Below, piece after piece: positions 18,500 to 27,599 of a stretch of DNA of 64,000 nucleotides (its first letter is position 1; every line of letters starts with the position of its first letter). Made by a program: the position numbers and the translations under genes. The notes beneath the pieces are model-generated. The model was not told the origin of the DNA. It saw nothing but the letters and a program-made list of their open reading frames with translations, and searched no databases. Location: positions 17,464 to 81,463 of the forward strand of contig DAOMNN010000003.1 of assembly GCA_035443825.1 (NCBI GenBank). The letters run 5' to 3'. The stretch is from DAOMNN01 sp035443825 (GTDB taxonomy: Bacteria; Pseudomonadota; Gammaproteobacteria; Burkholderiales; Rhodocyclaceae).

Positions 18500-20581
18500 T
18501 CAGCTCGTGCCGGCCAGATCCGACAGCAACAGGCTCTGGGCCGAACGCTTGACCCCGCGAGCGGACCTGCGCCGGTAGCGACCGTCCTCGAGCATGTCCC
18601 AGGCCTGCGTGTTGTCTGCGAGATAGGCCCGCAGCCCTTCGCGCAACACGCGGCGCTTCAGACGCGGATCGAGCACCGGAAACGCGATCTCGATGCGGCG
18701 GAAAAAGTTGCGATCCATCCAGTCGGCACTGGACAGATAGACCTTGTCCTCGCCGCCCGCATGAAAGCAGAAGATCCGATGGTGCTCGAGAAAACGACCC
18801 ACGATGGAGCGGACGCGGATGTTCTCGGACAATCCCTTGACACCGGGTTTGAGCGCGCAGGGCCCACGCACGATGAGATCGATGGACACACCCGCCTGCG
18901 ATGCGGCGTAGAGGGCCTCGATGGTTTCGGGTTCGAGCAGCGCATTCACCTTCGCCAGGATGCGCCCCTTGCGTCCTGCCCGCGCGGCCTCGGCTTCGGC
19001 GTTGATCGCTGCCACCACGTTCGGCTGCAGCGTGAACGGTGCCTGCCAAAGATGCTTGAGCGTCGTGGCGGTTCCGAGCCCGGTCAGTTGCTTGAACACC
19101 TCGGCCACGTCCTCGCCGACCTCTTCGTTGCAGGTCAGCAGTCCGAAATCGGTGTAGAAACGGGTCGTGCGCGGATGATAGTTTCCGGTACCCAGATGGA
19201 CGTAGCGGCGCAGCGAGCCTTCTTCGCGCCGCACGAACATCAGCATCTTGGCGTGGGTCTTGTATCCGAACACGCCGTAGACCACATGCACGCCGACTTC
19301 TTCGAGTCTGTTGGCCAGGGTGATGTTGGCTTCTTCGTCGAAGCGTGCCATCAGTTCCAGCACGACCGTCACCTCCTTGCCCTTCTGCGCAGCACGCGCA
19401 AGATGCTCCATCAGCACCGAATCGGTGCCGGTGCGATAGACCGTCATCTTGATCGCGAGTACCTGTGGATCGTCAGCGGCCGACCTGAGCAGCTGGATGA
19501 CGGGATTGAAGCTCTGGAACGGGTGATGGAGCAGGATGTCCTGCTTGCGGATCGCGGCGAAGATGTCCTGCTTCTTTTCCAGCCCCTTGGGCACACCCGG
19601 CATGAACGGCGGGTAGCTCAGATCCGGGCGCGCGACCCAGTCGGGAACCTGCATCAGCCGGACCAGGTTAACGATTCCGGGAGTGCGGTACAGGTCACGC
19701 CTGGCAAGCATGAAGTGCTGCAGGAGGAAGGCCTCCATCTTCTCCGAGCAGGTATCGGCCACTTCCAGGCGCACCGCATCGCCGAAGTGCCGCTGCTGCA
19801 ACTCTCCCTTGAGCGACACGCGAAGGTTCTTGACCTCTTCCTCGTCCAGGAACAGATCCGAATTGCGCGTGACGCGGAACTGATAGCAGCCGAGAACCCT
19901 CATCCCCGAGAACAGTTGCTCGACATAGGCGTGCAGGACGGAGGACAGAAAGACGAAGGTGTACTCGTGCTCCCCGATGTCCCTAGGCAACCGGATCACG
20001 CGCGGGAGCGCACGCGGCGCCTGGACGATCGCCGCGCCCGAGTCGCGACCAAAGGCGTCACGCCCTTCGAGCTCGATCGCGAAATTCAGGCTCTTGTTCA
20101 GTACGCGGGGGAAGGGATGGGCCGGGTCGAGCCCGATCGGGGTAAGCACCGGACTGACTTCCCGTTCGAAGTACTCCTTGATCCACGCCCCCTGCGCGTC
20201 GGTCCACAACCCGCGCCGCAGGAAAATGATGCCCTCGGCCTCGAGTGCCGGGAGGATGTCGTCATTGAGCAATTCGTATTGTTCGGCAATGATCGAATGG
20301 ACCTCCTGGCTGACCCTTTCGAGCAACTCCACGGGAGTCAATCCGTCACTACTCGCGCTGCCACTGCCCAGGCGGATCTGCTCCTTGATACCGGAGACGC
20401 GAATCTCGAAAAACTCGTCGAGGTTGCTCGACACGATGCACAGAAAGCGCAGTCGCTCGAGCAACGGCACCTTCTTGTCGGCAGCCTGCGCCAGCACTCG
20501 CCGCTGGAACCGCAGCAGGGACAACTCCCGGTTGATGAAGTGATCGGTAGGGTAGTTCTGCAGTTTCTGTGGCGCTCTCAT
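18500..20581 (-). CDS. ppk1: Polyphosphate kinase 1
   Basis: 693 residues from ATG 20581, preceded by AAGGGA at good spacing; 80 further in-frame codons upstream run through the intergenic region and overlap ppx, so they are rejected. N-terminal FINRELSLLRFQ and NLDEFFEIRV are PPK1 signatures, and HLGTGNYHPRTTRFYTDFGLLT belongs to the catalytic histidine region. It polymerises the ATP gamma-phosphate into polyphosphate. Divergent from ppx, the opposing enzyme; convergent with relA (23 bases apart). Confidence 0.95.
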   Translation of the reverse strand: MRAPQKLQNYPTDHFINRELSLLRFQRRVLAQAADKKVPLLERLRFLCIVSSNLDEFFEIRVSGIKEQIRLGSGSASSDGLTPVELLERVSQEVHSIIAEQYELLNDDILPALEAEGIIFLRRGLWTDAQGAWIKEYFEREVSPVLTPIGLDPAHPFPRVLNKSLNFAIELEGRDAFGRDSGAAIVQAPRALPRVIRLPRDIGEHEYTFVFLSSVLHAYVEQLFSGMRVLGCYQFRVTRNSDLFLDEEEVKNLRVSLKGELQQRHFGDAVRLEVADTCSEKMEAFLLQHFMLARRDLYRTPGIVNLVRLMQVPDWVARPDLSYPPFMPGVPKGLEKKQDIFAAIRKQDILLHHPFQSFNPVIQLLRSAADDPQVLAIKMTVYRTGTDSVLMEHLARAAQKGKEVTVVLELMARFDEEANITLANRLEEVGVHVVYGVFGYKTHAKMLMFVRREEGSLRRYVHLGTGNYHPRTTRFYTDFGLLTCNEEVGEDVAEVFKQLTGLGTATTLKHLWQAPFTLQPNVVAAINAEAEAARAGRKGRILAKVNALLEPETIEALYAASQAGVSIDLIVRGPCALKPGVKGLSENIRVRSIVGRFLEHHRIFCFHAGGEDKVYLSSADWMDRNFFRRIEIAFPVLDPRLKRRVLREGLRAYLADNTQAWDMLEDGRYRRRSARGVKRSAQSLLLSDLAGTS

Positions 20582-20812
20582 CCGTTTCCCTTGCGGCTTC
20601 TGGAAGACATCGTGTAACCGGAACATTGCGTTCTCGTGACACGGACAATCCGAATGGTTAAAGCTTACCGCAGAGTGCATCGAGACCGTTATCGGCATTG
20701 CATTCTCCGTACCGGGTGCAGCCGCTGTGCTTCGCTTGATACATTCGGACGAATGATAGAATGCGCCAAATCCCGATCCCGACCGGCCCGCCCACGAGAC
20801 CTGCTCCCCTAA
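20582..20812. promoter_or_regulatory. ppk1-ppx divergent control region
   Basis: 231 bases between divergent starts. Facing ppx there is TTGATA (20736-20741) and TAGAAT (20757-20762), a possible sigma70 pair, but with a short 15-base spacer. Between them lies a perfect inverted repeat CATTCG-GA-CGAATG (20742-20755). Its half plus two bases, CATTCGGA, recurs inverted as TCCGAATG at 20649-20656 near ppk1. I see no Pho box. A shared repressor or activator site is possible. Confidence 0.4.
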
Positions 20813-22312
20813 ATGACGCACGAACTCATCGCAGCGATCGATCTGGGCTCCAACAGCTTCCGCCTGCAGGTGGGCCGCATCGTAAACAATCAGATCTACC
20901 CGCTGGACGGGCTCAAGGAGCCGGTGCGGCTCGCAGCCGGGCTGTCGCCTGACAAACTGCTCGAGCCCGACGCACAGCAGCGCGGCCTCGATGCCCTGCG
21001 CCGCTTCAACGAACGGTTGCGCGGTTTCCAGCCTGATTCGGTGCGGGCCGTCGCGACGAACACGCTACGCGTTGCCAAGAATGCAACCGTGTTTCTCGCC
21101 AAGGCAGAGGCCGCGCTCGGTGTACCGATCGAGGTGATCGCAGGGCGCGAGGAGGCTCGACTGATCTATGTCGGCGTCGCGCATACGCTCCCCGATCCGC
21201 ATCGGCAGCAGCTCGTGGTCGACATCGGCGGGGGTTCGACCGAATTGATCATCGGCAGGAGTTTCGAACCAATCGCACTCGAATCCTTGTACATGGGCTG
21301 TGTAACCTACAGCCTGCGCTTCTTCCCCGACGGGCGGATCGACAAGCGCAGCCTCAAAGAGGCTGAGCTCTCGGCACGTCGGGAACTGCAGGCGATCGCC
21401 CACGTCTATCGCGAAATCGGCTGGGAGCAGGCGGTTGGCTCGAGCGGATCGGCAAAGGCGCTGGTCGACGTCCTGGAACAGAATGGATTGTCCGAGGAGG
21501 GCATTACCCGCGAGGGGCTGGAGCGGCTGCGCGCAATCCTCGTTCGTGCCGGCAGCATCGACCGCCTCGACCTGGCCGGCCTCAAGGGTGATCGCCTCCC
21601 CGTGATCCTGGGCGGATTCTCGATCATGTCGGCCGTGTTCAAGGAGTTCGAGCTCGAGCGGATGGCGTTTTCCGAAGGTGCCTTGCGTCTGGGTGTGCTG
21701 TACGACCTGCTCGGGCGCTACCATCACCATGACCTGCGCGACGCGACTGTCTCGGAGTTCATCACCCGATACGGGATCGATCGCCGCCATGCGGAGGCGG
21801 TCGCGGAGACAGCCTGTCACCTGCTTGCCTGTCTCGATCCCGAGACCGCGCGCGAGGACCATCCCGATAGACGCTACCTGCGCTGGGCCGCACTGCTTCA
21901 CGAGATCGGCATCTCGGTCGCACATTCGAGCTATCACAAGCACAGCGCCTACATCCTGGGCAATGCCGACATGCCGGGTTTCTCGCGGATGGACCAGGCG
22001 CGCCTTGCGCGCATCGTGCTCGCCCATCGTGGCAAGCTCGCGCGTGTCTCCGCGCTCGAAGAGCGCAGCCCCGACTGGATGCTTATCGTTTGCCTGCGCT
22101 TGGCGTGCATTCTGCATCGGGCGCGCGACGGCAGGGGTGTTCCCCCCATCGCCATAGCTCCCACCGAGCGGGGCTTTGCCGTCGTGTTGCAGGACGGCTG
22201 GCTCAGGAAGCTGCCCTTGACCGCCGCTGCGCTCGAGGAGGAGCAGCGTCAATGGCTGTCCGTCGGACGGGGGCTGGCGATCAAGGCTACCGGCGAGGCC
22301 GTGGGGACCTGA
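20813..22312 (+). CDS. ppx: Exopolyphosphatase
   Basis: 499 residues. An actin-like ATPase fold with phosphate loops AAIDLGSNSFRL (residues 7-18) and VVDIGGGSTELI, then a C-terminal HD-like helical domain (LLHEIGISVAHSSYHKHSAYIL). This is the long Ppx/GppA type. It releases phosphate from polyphosphate chain ends and, in relatives, hydrolyses pppGpp, linking it to the nearby relA. The Mla permease gene starts 6 bases after the stop, so read-through is likely. Confidence 0.93.
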   Translation: MTHELIAAIDLGSNSFRLQVGRIVNNQIYPLDGLKEPVRLAAGLSPDKLLEPDAQQRGLDALRRFNERLRGFQPDSVRAVATNTLRVAKNATVFLAKAEAALGVPIEVIAGREEARLIYVGVAHTLPDPHRQQLVVDIGGGSTELIIGRSFEPIALESLYMGCVTYSLRFFPDGRIDKRSLKEAELSARRELQAIAHVYREIGWEQAVGSSGSAKALVDVLEQNGLSEEGITREGLERLRAILVRAGSIDRLDLAGLKGDRLPVILGGFSIMSAVFKEFELERMAFSEGALRLGVLYDLLGRYHHHDLRDATVSEFITRYGIDRRHAEAVAETACHLLACLDPETAREDHPDRRYLRWAALLHEIGISVAHSSYHKHSAYILGNADMPGFSRMDQARLARIVLAHRGKLARVSALEERSPDWMLIVCLRLACILHRARDGRGVPPIAIAPTERGFAVVLQDGWLRKLPLTAAALEEEQRQWLSVGRGLAIKATGEAVGT

Positions 22313-22318
22313 TCCGCG

Positions 22319-23446
22319 ATGCAGCCGCAACGGGAGGCCATTCCACGCATCGAGACCGACGGCGTGCGCGGGGGCGCACTGCGCCTCACCGGAGACTGGA
22401 CGCTCCGGTCGCTAAGCCCATGCATCCGCCGCGTACGCCGGATGCTGAACGCGGCCGACGCATCTCGCGACTGGACGCTCGAAGGCATCACCAGACTCGA
22501 CAGTTTCGGCGCCACGATGCTGTGGCGGGCGTGGGGGCGACGATGGCCGGAACGTCTGGCGATCAGGCCCGAGCACCGGACGATCATCGACGAGATCGCG
22601 CGAAGCACTGCAGCCCCGTTACCAACGCCTGCCCCGTACGACATTGCCGACCTGCTGGTCGTGATCGGCCGCGCCGTTTTCGGATTCGGGAACCACGCGC
22701 TGGATTTCGTCCGCCTGATCGGGCAGCTGTGCATTGACCTGCTCTATCTGCTTCGCTATCCGCGTGAATGGCCCCTGCGCGAGGTGTCCGCCAACGTGTT
22801 CAAGGTTGGCGTCAAGGCGATGCCGGTCGCGGCCCTGGTCGGATTCCTCATCGGTGTCGTCCTGTCCTACCTGTCCGCCCTGCAATTGCAGGCGTTCGGC
22901 GCGGACATCTTTATCGTCAACATCCTCGGACTGGGGATCATCCGTGAGCTCGGACCGGTGCTCGTATCGATACTCGTCGCCGGCCGCTCCGGTTCTGCGA
23001 TGACCGCCCAACTCGGCGTGATGCGGGTCACCGAGGAGATCGATGCGCTTGCAGCCATGGGCATCTCGCGCAGCCTGCGCCTGGTCTTGCCGAAGGTCAT
23101 CGCCCTGTCGCTGGCGATGCCGCTGCTCGTGCTGTGGACCTCGGGCATCGCACTGCTCGGCGGCATGCTGTCGGCCTGGGTCCAGATGGATCTCAGTCCC
23201 GGCTTCTTCATCGAGACGCTGCCGACTGTCGTGCCCATCGCCAACCTTTATATCGGGCTCGCAAAAGGTCTCGTGTTCGGATTCCTGATCGCGCTCGTCG
23301 CTTGCCATTTCGGCCTTCGCGTCAAGCCCAATACCGAAAGCCTGTCCACCAACACGACGGCGTCGGTGGTGTCCTCCATCACCATCGTGATCCTCGTCGA
23401 CGCCGTGTTCGCGATCGCGACGCGGTCGATCGGAGTGCCGCTGTGA
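22319..23446 (+). CDS. MlaE-family ABC permease with N-terminal STAS-like domain
   Basis: 375 residues. The first ~110 form a soluble STAS-like (MlaB-type) region (TRLDSFGATMLW). The rest is an MlaE permease with about five to six membrane segments and the coupling block NILGLGIIRELGPVLVSILVAGRSGSAMTAQLG. In E. coli the STAS protein MlaB is a separate subunit; here it appears fused. The complex moves phospholipids between inner and outer membranes. The ATPase start (GTG 23443) overlaps the stop. Confidence 0.9.
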   Translation: MQPQREAIPRIETDGVRGGALRLTGDWTLRSLSPCIRRVRRMLNAADASRDWTLEGITRLDSFGATMLWRAWGRRWPERLAIRPEHRTIIDEIARSTAAPLPTPAPYDIADLLVVIGRAVFGFGNHALDFVRLIGQLCIDLLYLLRYPREWPLREVSANVFKVGVKAMPVAALVGFLIGVVLSYLSALQLQAFGADIFIVNILGLGIIRELGPVLVSILVAGRSGSAMTAQLGVMRVTEEIDALAAMGISRSLRLVLPKVIALSLAMPLLVLWTSGIALLGGMLSAWVQMDLSPGFFIETLPTVVPIANLYIGLAKGLVFGFLIALVACHFGLRVKPNTESLSTNTTASVVSSITIVILVDAVFAIATRSIGVPL

Positions 23447-24219
23447 CCGACGCGCCCGCCATCGAGCTCGAGGGCATAAGCACTCGGTTCGGGACGAACA
23501 TAGTCCACGAGGGACTGGGACTGACCATAGCGACGGGGGAAATGGTGTCGCTCGTTGGTGGTTCCGGAAGCGGCAAGACGACACTCCTGCGCCACATCAT
23601 CGGCCTCACCCGACCTGCAGCAGGGCGTGTGCTGCTGTTCGGCGAGCCGCTGCTCGATGGCGACATTCGCGAGCAACGCGAACGCAGGCGACGCTTCGGT
23701 GTGCTCTTCCAGCAGGGCGCACTGTTCTCGGCCCTGAACGTGGAGCAGAACATCGGGTTTCCGCTGCGGGAGCTGGATATTGCAACCGAAGCCGAAATTC
23801 GTGATCTGATAGCGCAGAAGATGGGGATGGTCGAGCTCGAACCGGAACACGCGCTGCTGATGCCGGCGGAACTCTCGGGTGGCATGGTCAAACGTGTGGC
23901 ACTCGCCCGATCGCTGGTGCTGGAGCCCGAGCTGCTGTTGCTCGACGAACCCACTGCAGGGCTGGACCCGGAGCGCAGCGCAGGCTTCATTCGCCTGATC
24001 AGGTCCTTGCACGAGCGTCTGCACCTGACCGTCGTACTGGTTACACACGATATCGACACTCTGGTGGCGCTTTCGACGAAAATTGCGGTTCTGGCCGATC
24101 GACGCATCGTCAGTTATGCAGGCCTGAATGACACCCTGAAGGTCGATCACCCATTCATTCAGAGCTTCTTCGGGGGCGAACAAGGTCGCCGTGCGATGGC
24201 GCGGCACGGGGAGAATTGA
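23443..24219 (+). CDS. MlaF-family ABC ATPase
   Basis: 258 residues from GTG 23443 (GTGA overlap with the permease stop); the open frame extends upstream only inside the permease gene. Walker A GGSGSGKTT, signature LSGGMVKR (the MlaF-type form of LSGGQ), Walker B LLLLDEPTAGLD and H-loop VTHD are all present. It powers the lipid transporter with the MlaE-type permease. The MCE gene start overlaps the stop by one base (TGATG). Confidence 0.92.
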   Translation: MTDAPAIELEGISTRFGTNIVHEGLGLTIATGEMVSLVGGSGSGKTTLLRHIIGLTRPAAGRVLLFGEPLLDGDIREQRERRRRFGVLFQQGALFSALNVEQNIGFPLRELDIATEAEIRDLIAQKMGMVELEPEHALLMPAELSGGMVKRVALARSLVLEPELLLLDEPTAGLDPERSAGFIRLIRSLHERLHLTVVLVTHDIDTLVALSTKIAVLADRRIVSYAGLNDTLKVDHPFIQSFFGGEQGRRAMARHGEN

Positions 24220-25163
24220 TGGAAGATCGTGCGCATGCACTCGCTGCCGGGCTGTTCGCCATCTTGCTGGGCGCGGCTGCGCTGTTCTCGATCTGGTGGT
24301 TTTCGGGCGATCGGGAAGTCGTCAATGAATACGAACTGGTGTCGACCGGAAACATCACGGGCCTGAATCCACAGGCGCAGGTACGTTACAGGGGCATGTC
24401 GGCCGGCAAGGTGACGAGCATTCGCATCGACCCGGCCGACACGCGCAACATCCTGGTGCGGGTCGACATCAGAACCGACATCCCGGTGACGCGGGGCACC
24501 CGCGCGACGCTGGGGTATCAGGGGGTCACCGGGCTGGCCTTCGTGCAGCTCACGGATCGGGGCGAGGATCCGACACCGCTCACGGCGGAGGAGGCACGCC
24601 TGCCCCGCATCACGCTCGAAGCCGGTGTGATCGACCAGATCACCGAGACTGCAATACAGACGCTGGAGCGTTTCATGGCCATCGGCGACCGCATCTCGGC
24701 GTTCTTCGACGACGACAACGTCGCCCGATTCAAGGCCGCTCTGACGAATCTCGAGTCGGCCGCAGCAGGTATAGACCGCACCTTCGACGAGGCGCCGGCG
24801 ACCCTCGCCGCGGCGCGCGCCATGTTCACGTCCGAGAACATTGAGCGCTTGTCGTCCATGCTCGCCAACCTCGATGCTGCCAGTTCCGAGGCCGCGCCGG
24901 TCGCCGCCGAACTGCGCCAGCTGATCGCGCGTTTCGAGGGCGTCCTGGATACCGTAGACGACATGGCCCAGGCCACCGGCGACAGCATCCTGGACGACAC
25001 CCTGCCGCAACTCAATGCACTGCTGTCCGATCTGGGCGATACCACACAACGACTGGGGCGCCTGCTCGAAGAGCTCGAGGCAACGCCGCAGATCCTGATC
25101 ACCGGGCGCAGTGAACGCCGTCCCGGCCCGGGCGAGACCGGTTTCGAAGGACGGGGCGAATGA
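24219..25163 (+). CDS. MlaD/MCE-domain protein
   Basis: 314 residues from ATG 24219, with GGGGAG five bases before; a TTG one codon earlier is less likely. One N-terminal membrane anchor (LFAILLGAAALFSIWWF), then an MCE domain at ~40-125 (NITGLNPQAQVRYRGMSAGKV, LGYQGVTGLAFVQL), then a long helical region with heptad-like spacing to the end. Periplasmic lipid-binding partner of the permease. The single MCE domain and long helical tail are as in other four-gene Mla-like clusters with an auxiliary lipoprotein. Confidence 0.92.
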   Translation: MEDRAHALAAGLFAILLGAAALFSIWWFSGDREVVNEYELVSTGNITGLNPQAQVRYRGMSAGKVTSIRIDPADTRNILVRVDIRTDIPVTRGTRATLGYQGVTGLAFVQLTDRGEDPTPLTAEEARLPRITLEAGVIDQITETAIQTLERFMAIGDRISAFFDDDNVARFKAALTNLESAAAGIDRTFDEAPATLAAARAMFTSENIERLSSMLANLDAASSEAAPVAAELRQLIARFEGVLDTVDDMAQATGDSILDDTLPQLNALLSDLGDTTQRLGRLLEELEATPQILITGRSERRPGPGETGFEGRGE

Positions 25164-25191
25164 TCGCGATCGCGCACACCATGGAGGACTC

Positions 25192-25797
25192 ATGAGGTTT
25201 GGCTACCGCAGCTTGCTGGCGTTCCTGGCGTGCACGCTGAGCGCTTGCTCGAGCCTGGTCACGGCGCCGACCGCCTTCTCGATCTTCGATCTGGGTGAGC
25301 CGGGAGCGATCGCGGACAACGACCGGGTCTCACCGGCCCACGTCGAAGTGCGCGGACCATCGTGGCTGGCGTCATCGGCGATGCAGTACCGCCTCGATTA
25401 CCAGGTTCCTGCCCGGCGTGAGGCCTTTACCGAGAGCAGATGGGCAGGTCAGCCGGCAGAAATGCTGCAACGCCTGCTCGCGGCACCGCTGATCGGCGAC
25501 AGGAAGAACTCCGGCGGTTGCCGGCTGAGGATCGAGCTCGACGAATTCGTGCAGGTCTTCGACTCGGCGCAAAGCAGTCATGCACGCGTTCTGGCACGTG
25601 TCGCGTTGCTCCCCCCACGCGGGGAAGCGGCGCTGGCGCGAGAGTACTTCTCGGTCCGCGTGAGCGCGCCCGGTGCGGACGCGGCTGCCGGAGTTCAGGC
25701 ACACCGGGAGGCGGCACGCGAGCTCGTCGGCAGCCTGGCCGAATGGCTTGGGGTCACGCGACAAGGGCCGGACACCACACGCGAGTGCCGTCGCTGA
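25192..25797 (+). CDS. ABC-type transport auxiliary lipoprotein (PqiC-like)
   Basis: 201 residues from ATG 25192 behind GGAGG. The lipoprotein signal has lipobox L-S-A-C with C19. The mature part is about 180 residues and fits the ABC_trans_aux/PqiC family (FSIFDLG...VEVRGPSWLASSAMQYRL, FTESRWAGQPAEMLQRLL). These are outer-membrane lipoproteins that work with MCE transporters. Last gene of the ppx-linked lipid-transport operon. Confidence 0.86.
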   Translation: MRFGYRSLLAFLACTLSACSSLVTAPTAFSIFDLGEPGAIADNDRVSPAHVEVRGPSWLASSAMQYRLDYQVPARREAFTESRWAGQPAEMLQRLLAAPLIGDRKNSGGCRLRIELDEFVQVFDSAQSSHARVLARVALLPPRGEAALAREYFSVRVSAPGADAAAGVQAHREAARELVGSLAEWLGVTRQGPDTTRECRR

Positions 25798-25838
25798 AGG
25801 CCGGCACGATATCGAATCATCACGACCCGGGAGGCTTC

Positions 25839-27491
25839 ATGACCCCAGATGCAGCAAGTGCCTATGATCGCGGACTCGAGAAGAATCCGGCCAACTACGT
25901 GCCGCTCACGCCACTGACGTTCATCGAACGCAGTGCGTACATCTTTCCCGACAGGCTCGCGGTGGTTCACGGGCAGCGCCGCTTCAGCTGGCTGGAGACC
26001 TACACGCGCTGTCGCCGGCTGGCGGCTGCGCTCAAGCGACTGGGCGTGAAGAAGAAGGATACGGTCGCCGTGGTCCTGAACAACACGCCGGAAATGTACG
26101 AGTGCAATTTCGGCGTACCCGCATGCGGCGCGGTGCTGAACACCATAAATACCCGTCTCGATGCCGAGACCATCGCCTTCATCCTGAATCATGGCGAAGC
26201 GAAGGTGTTGATCACGGACCGCGAGTACTCCCGCACCGTGGCGAAGGCGATCGAGCTCGCGAATCGGCCCGGCATGATCGTCATCGACGTCGATGACCCC
26301 GAGTACACGGGACCCGGCGAGCGTATCGGCACCCGCGACTATGAAGCTTTACTCGAATCGGGCGAGCCGGATTTCGATTTCGAGCAACCCGCGGACGAGT
26401 GGGATGCGATTTCGCTCAACTACACATCGGGCACGACGGGAAATCCGAAAGGGGTGGTGTACCACCATCGCGGGGCATACCTGAACGCGATGTCGAACAT
26501 CGTGTCGTGGGGGATGCCGCCGCATTCGGTCTACCTGTGGACCCTGCCGATGTTCCACTGCAATGGCTGGTGCTTCCCGTGGACCATGGCAGCCAATTCG
26601 GGCGTCAATGTCTGTCTGCGCCGTGTCGAGGCGCGCCTGATCCTGGATGCGATCCGGGAGCATCGCGTCACCCACTACTGCGGCGCGCCGATCGTGCACT
26701 CCATGCTGGCCAACGCACCCCAGGCGTGGCGGGAAGGCATCGACCACAAGGTCTCTGGGCTGGTCGCGGCGGCACCACCCCCGGCTGCGGTCATCGAAGG
26801 CATGGCGAAGATCGGATTCGACCTCACCCACGTGTACGGTCTGACGGAAACGTACGGGCCGGCCGCGGTGTGCGCCAAGCATGACGAGTGGCTGGAACTG
26901 CCGCTGGACGAGCAGGTCGCGAAGAATGGACGGCAGGGCGTGCGCTATCACGCCCAGGAAGGACTCAGCGTGTTGAATCCGGACACGATGGAAGCCGTTC
27001 CATGGGACAACGAAACCATGGGCGAGGTGATGTTTCGCGGCAACCTCGTCATGAAGGGCTACCTGAAGAACGAAAAAGCGTCCGACGAGGCCTTTCGCGG
27101 CGGCTGGTACCACACCGGTGACCTGGCAGTGATGCAGCCTGACGGGTACGTGAAGATCAAGGACAGGTCCAAGGACATCATCATTTCGGGGGGCGAGAAC
27201 ATATCCTCGATCGAAATCGAGGATGCCCTCTACAAGCACCCCGCAGTGCTTGCGGCGGCGGTGGTGGCGACGCCCGACGAAAAATGGGGTGAGGTTCCCT
27301 GCGCCTTCGTGGAACTGAGAGACGACGCACAAGCGAGCGCCGAGGACATCATCGCGCACTGTCGCCGGCATCTGGCCGGCTTCAAGATTCCACGCAAGAT
27401 CGTATTCGCGACCGTGCCGAAGACATCGACGGGCAAGATCCAGAAATTCCTGCTGCGCGAGCAGGCGCGCTCGGCGGACGCGATAAAGTGA
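25839..27491 (+). CDS. AMP-dependent acyl-CoA synthetase
   Basis: 550 residues from ATG 25839 behind GGGAGG; the frame is open further upstream only within the lipoprotein gene. Adenylation motifs: YTSGTTGNPKG, VYGLTETYGP, GWYHTGDLAVM, and the C-terminal catalytic lysine in KTSTGKIQK. It resembles the medium/long-chain acyl-CoA synthetase group used in fatty-acid or aryl-acid activation. With the crotonase, ETF and acyl-CoA dehydrogenase downstream it suggests a beta-oxidation role; the acid substrate is unknown. Confidence 0.92.
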   Translation: MTPDAASAYDRGLEKNPANYVPLTPLTFIERSAYIFPDRLAVVHGQRRFSWLETYTRCRRLAAALKRLGVKKKDTVAVVLNNTPEMYECNFGVPACGAVLNTINTRLDAETIAFILNHGEAKVLITDREYSRTVAKAIELANRPGMIVIDVDDPEYTGPGERIGTRDYEALLESGEPDFDFEQPADEWDAISLNYTSGTTGNPKGVVYHHRGAYLNAMSNIVSWGMPPHSVYLWTLPMFHCNGWCFPWTMAANSGVNVCLRRVEARLILDAIREHRVTHYCGAPIVHSMLANAPQAWREGIDHKVSGLVAAAPPPAAVIEGMAKIGFDLTHVYGLTETYGPAAVCAKHDEWLELPLDEQVAKNGRQGVRYHAQEGLSVLNPDTMEAVPWDNETMGEVMFRGNLVMKGYLKNEKASDEAFRGGWYHTGDLAVMQPDGYVKIKDRSKDIIISGGENISSIEIEDALYKHPAVLAAAVVATPDEKWGEVPCAFVELRDDAQASAEDIIAHCRRHLAGFKIPRKIVFATVPKTSTGKIQKFLLREQARSADAIK

Positions 27492-27599
27492 AGGCACGTC
27501 GCACCCGCGATTACGCATGGCGTTTGGCACGCCGGCGGCCGTCGGGCTACCATGAACGACGTTAACGTCAACGGCAAGTGAAACACAAGGAGAGCACTC

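Noticed and set aside
18485..20617. 710-codon open frame on the plus strand across ppk1
   Set aside because: Antisense shadow in high-GC DNA; ppk1 on the other strand has full family motifs and a ribosome site.
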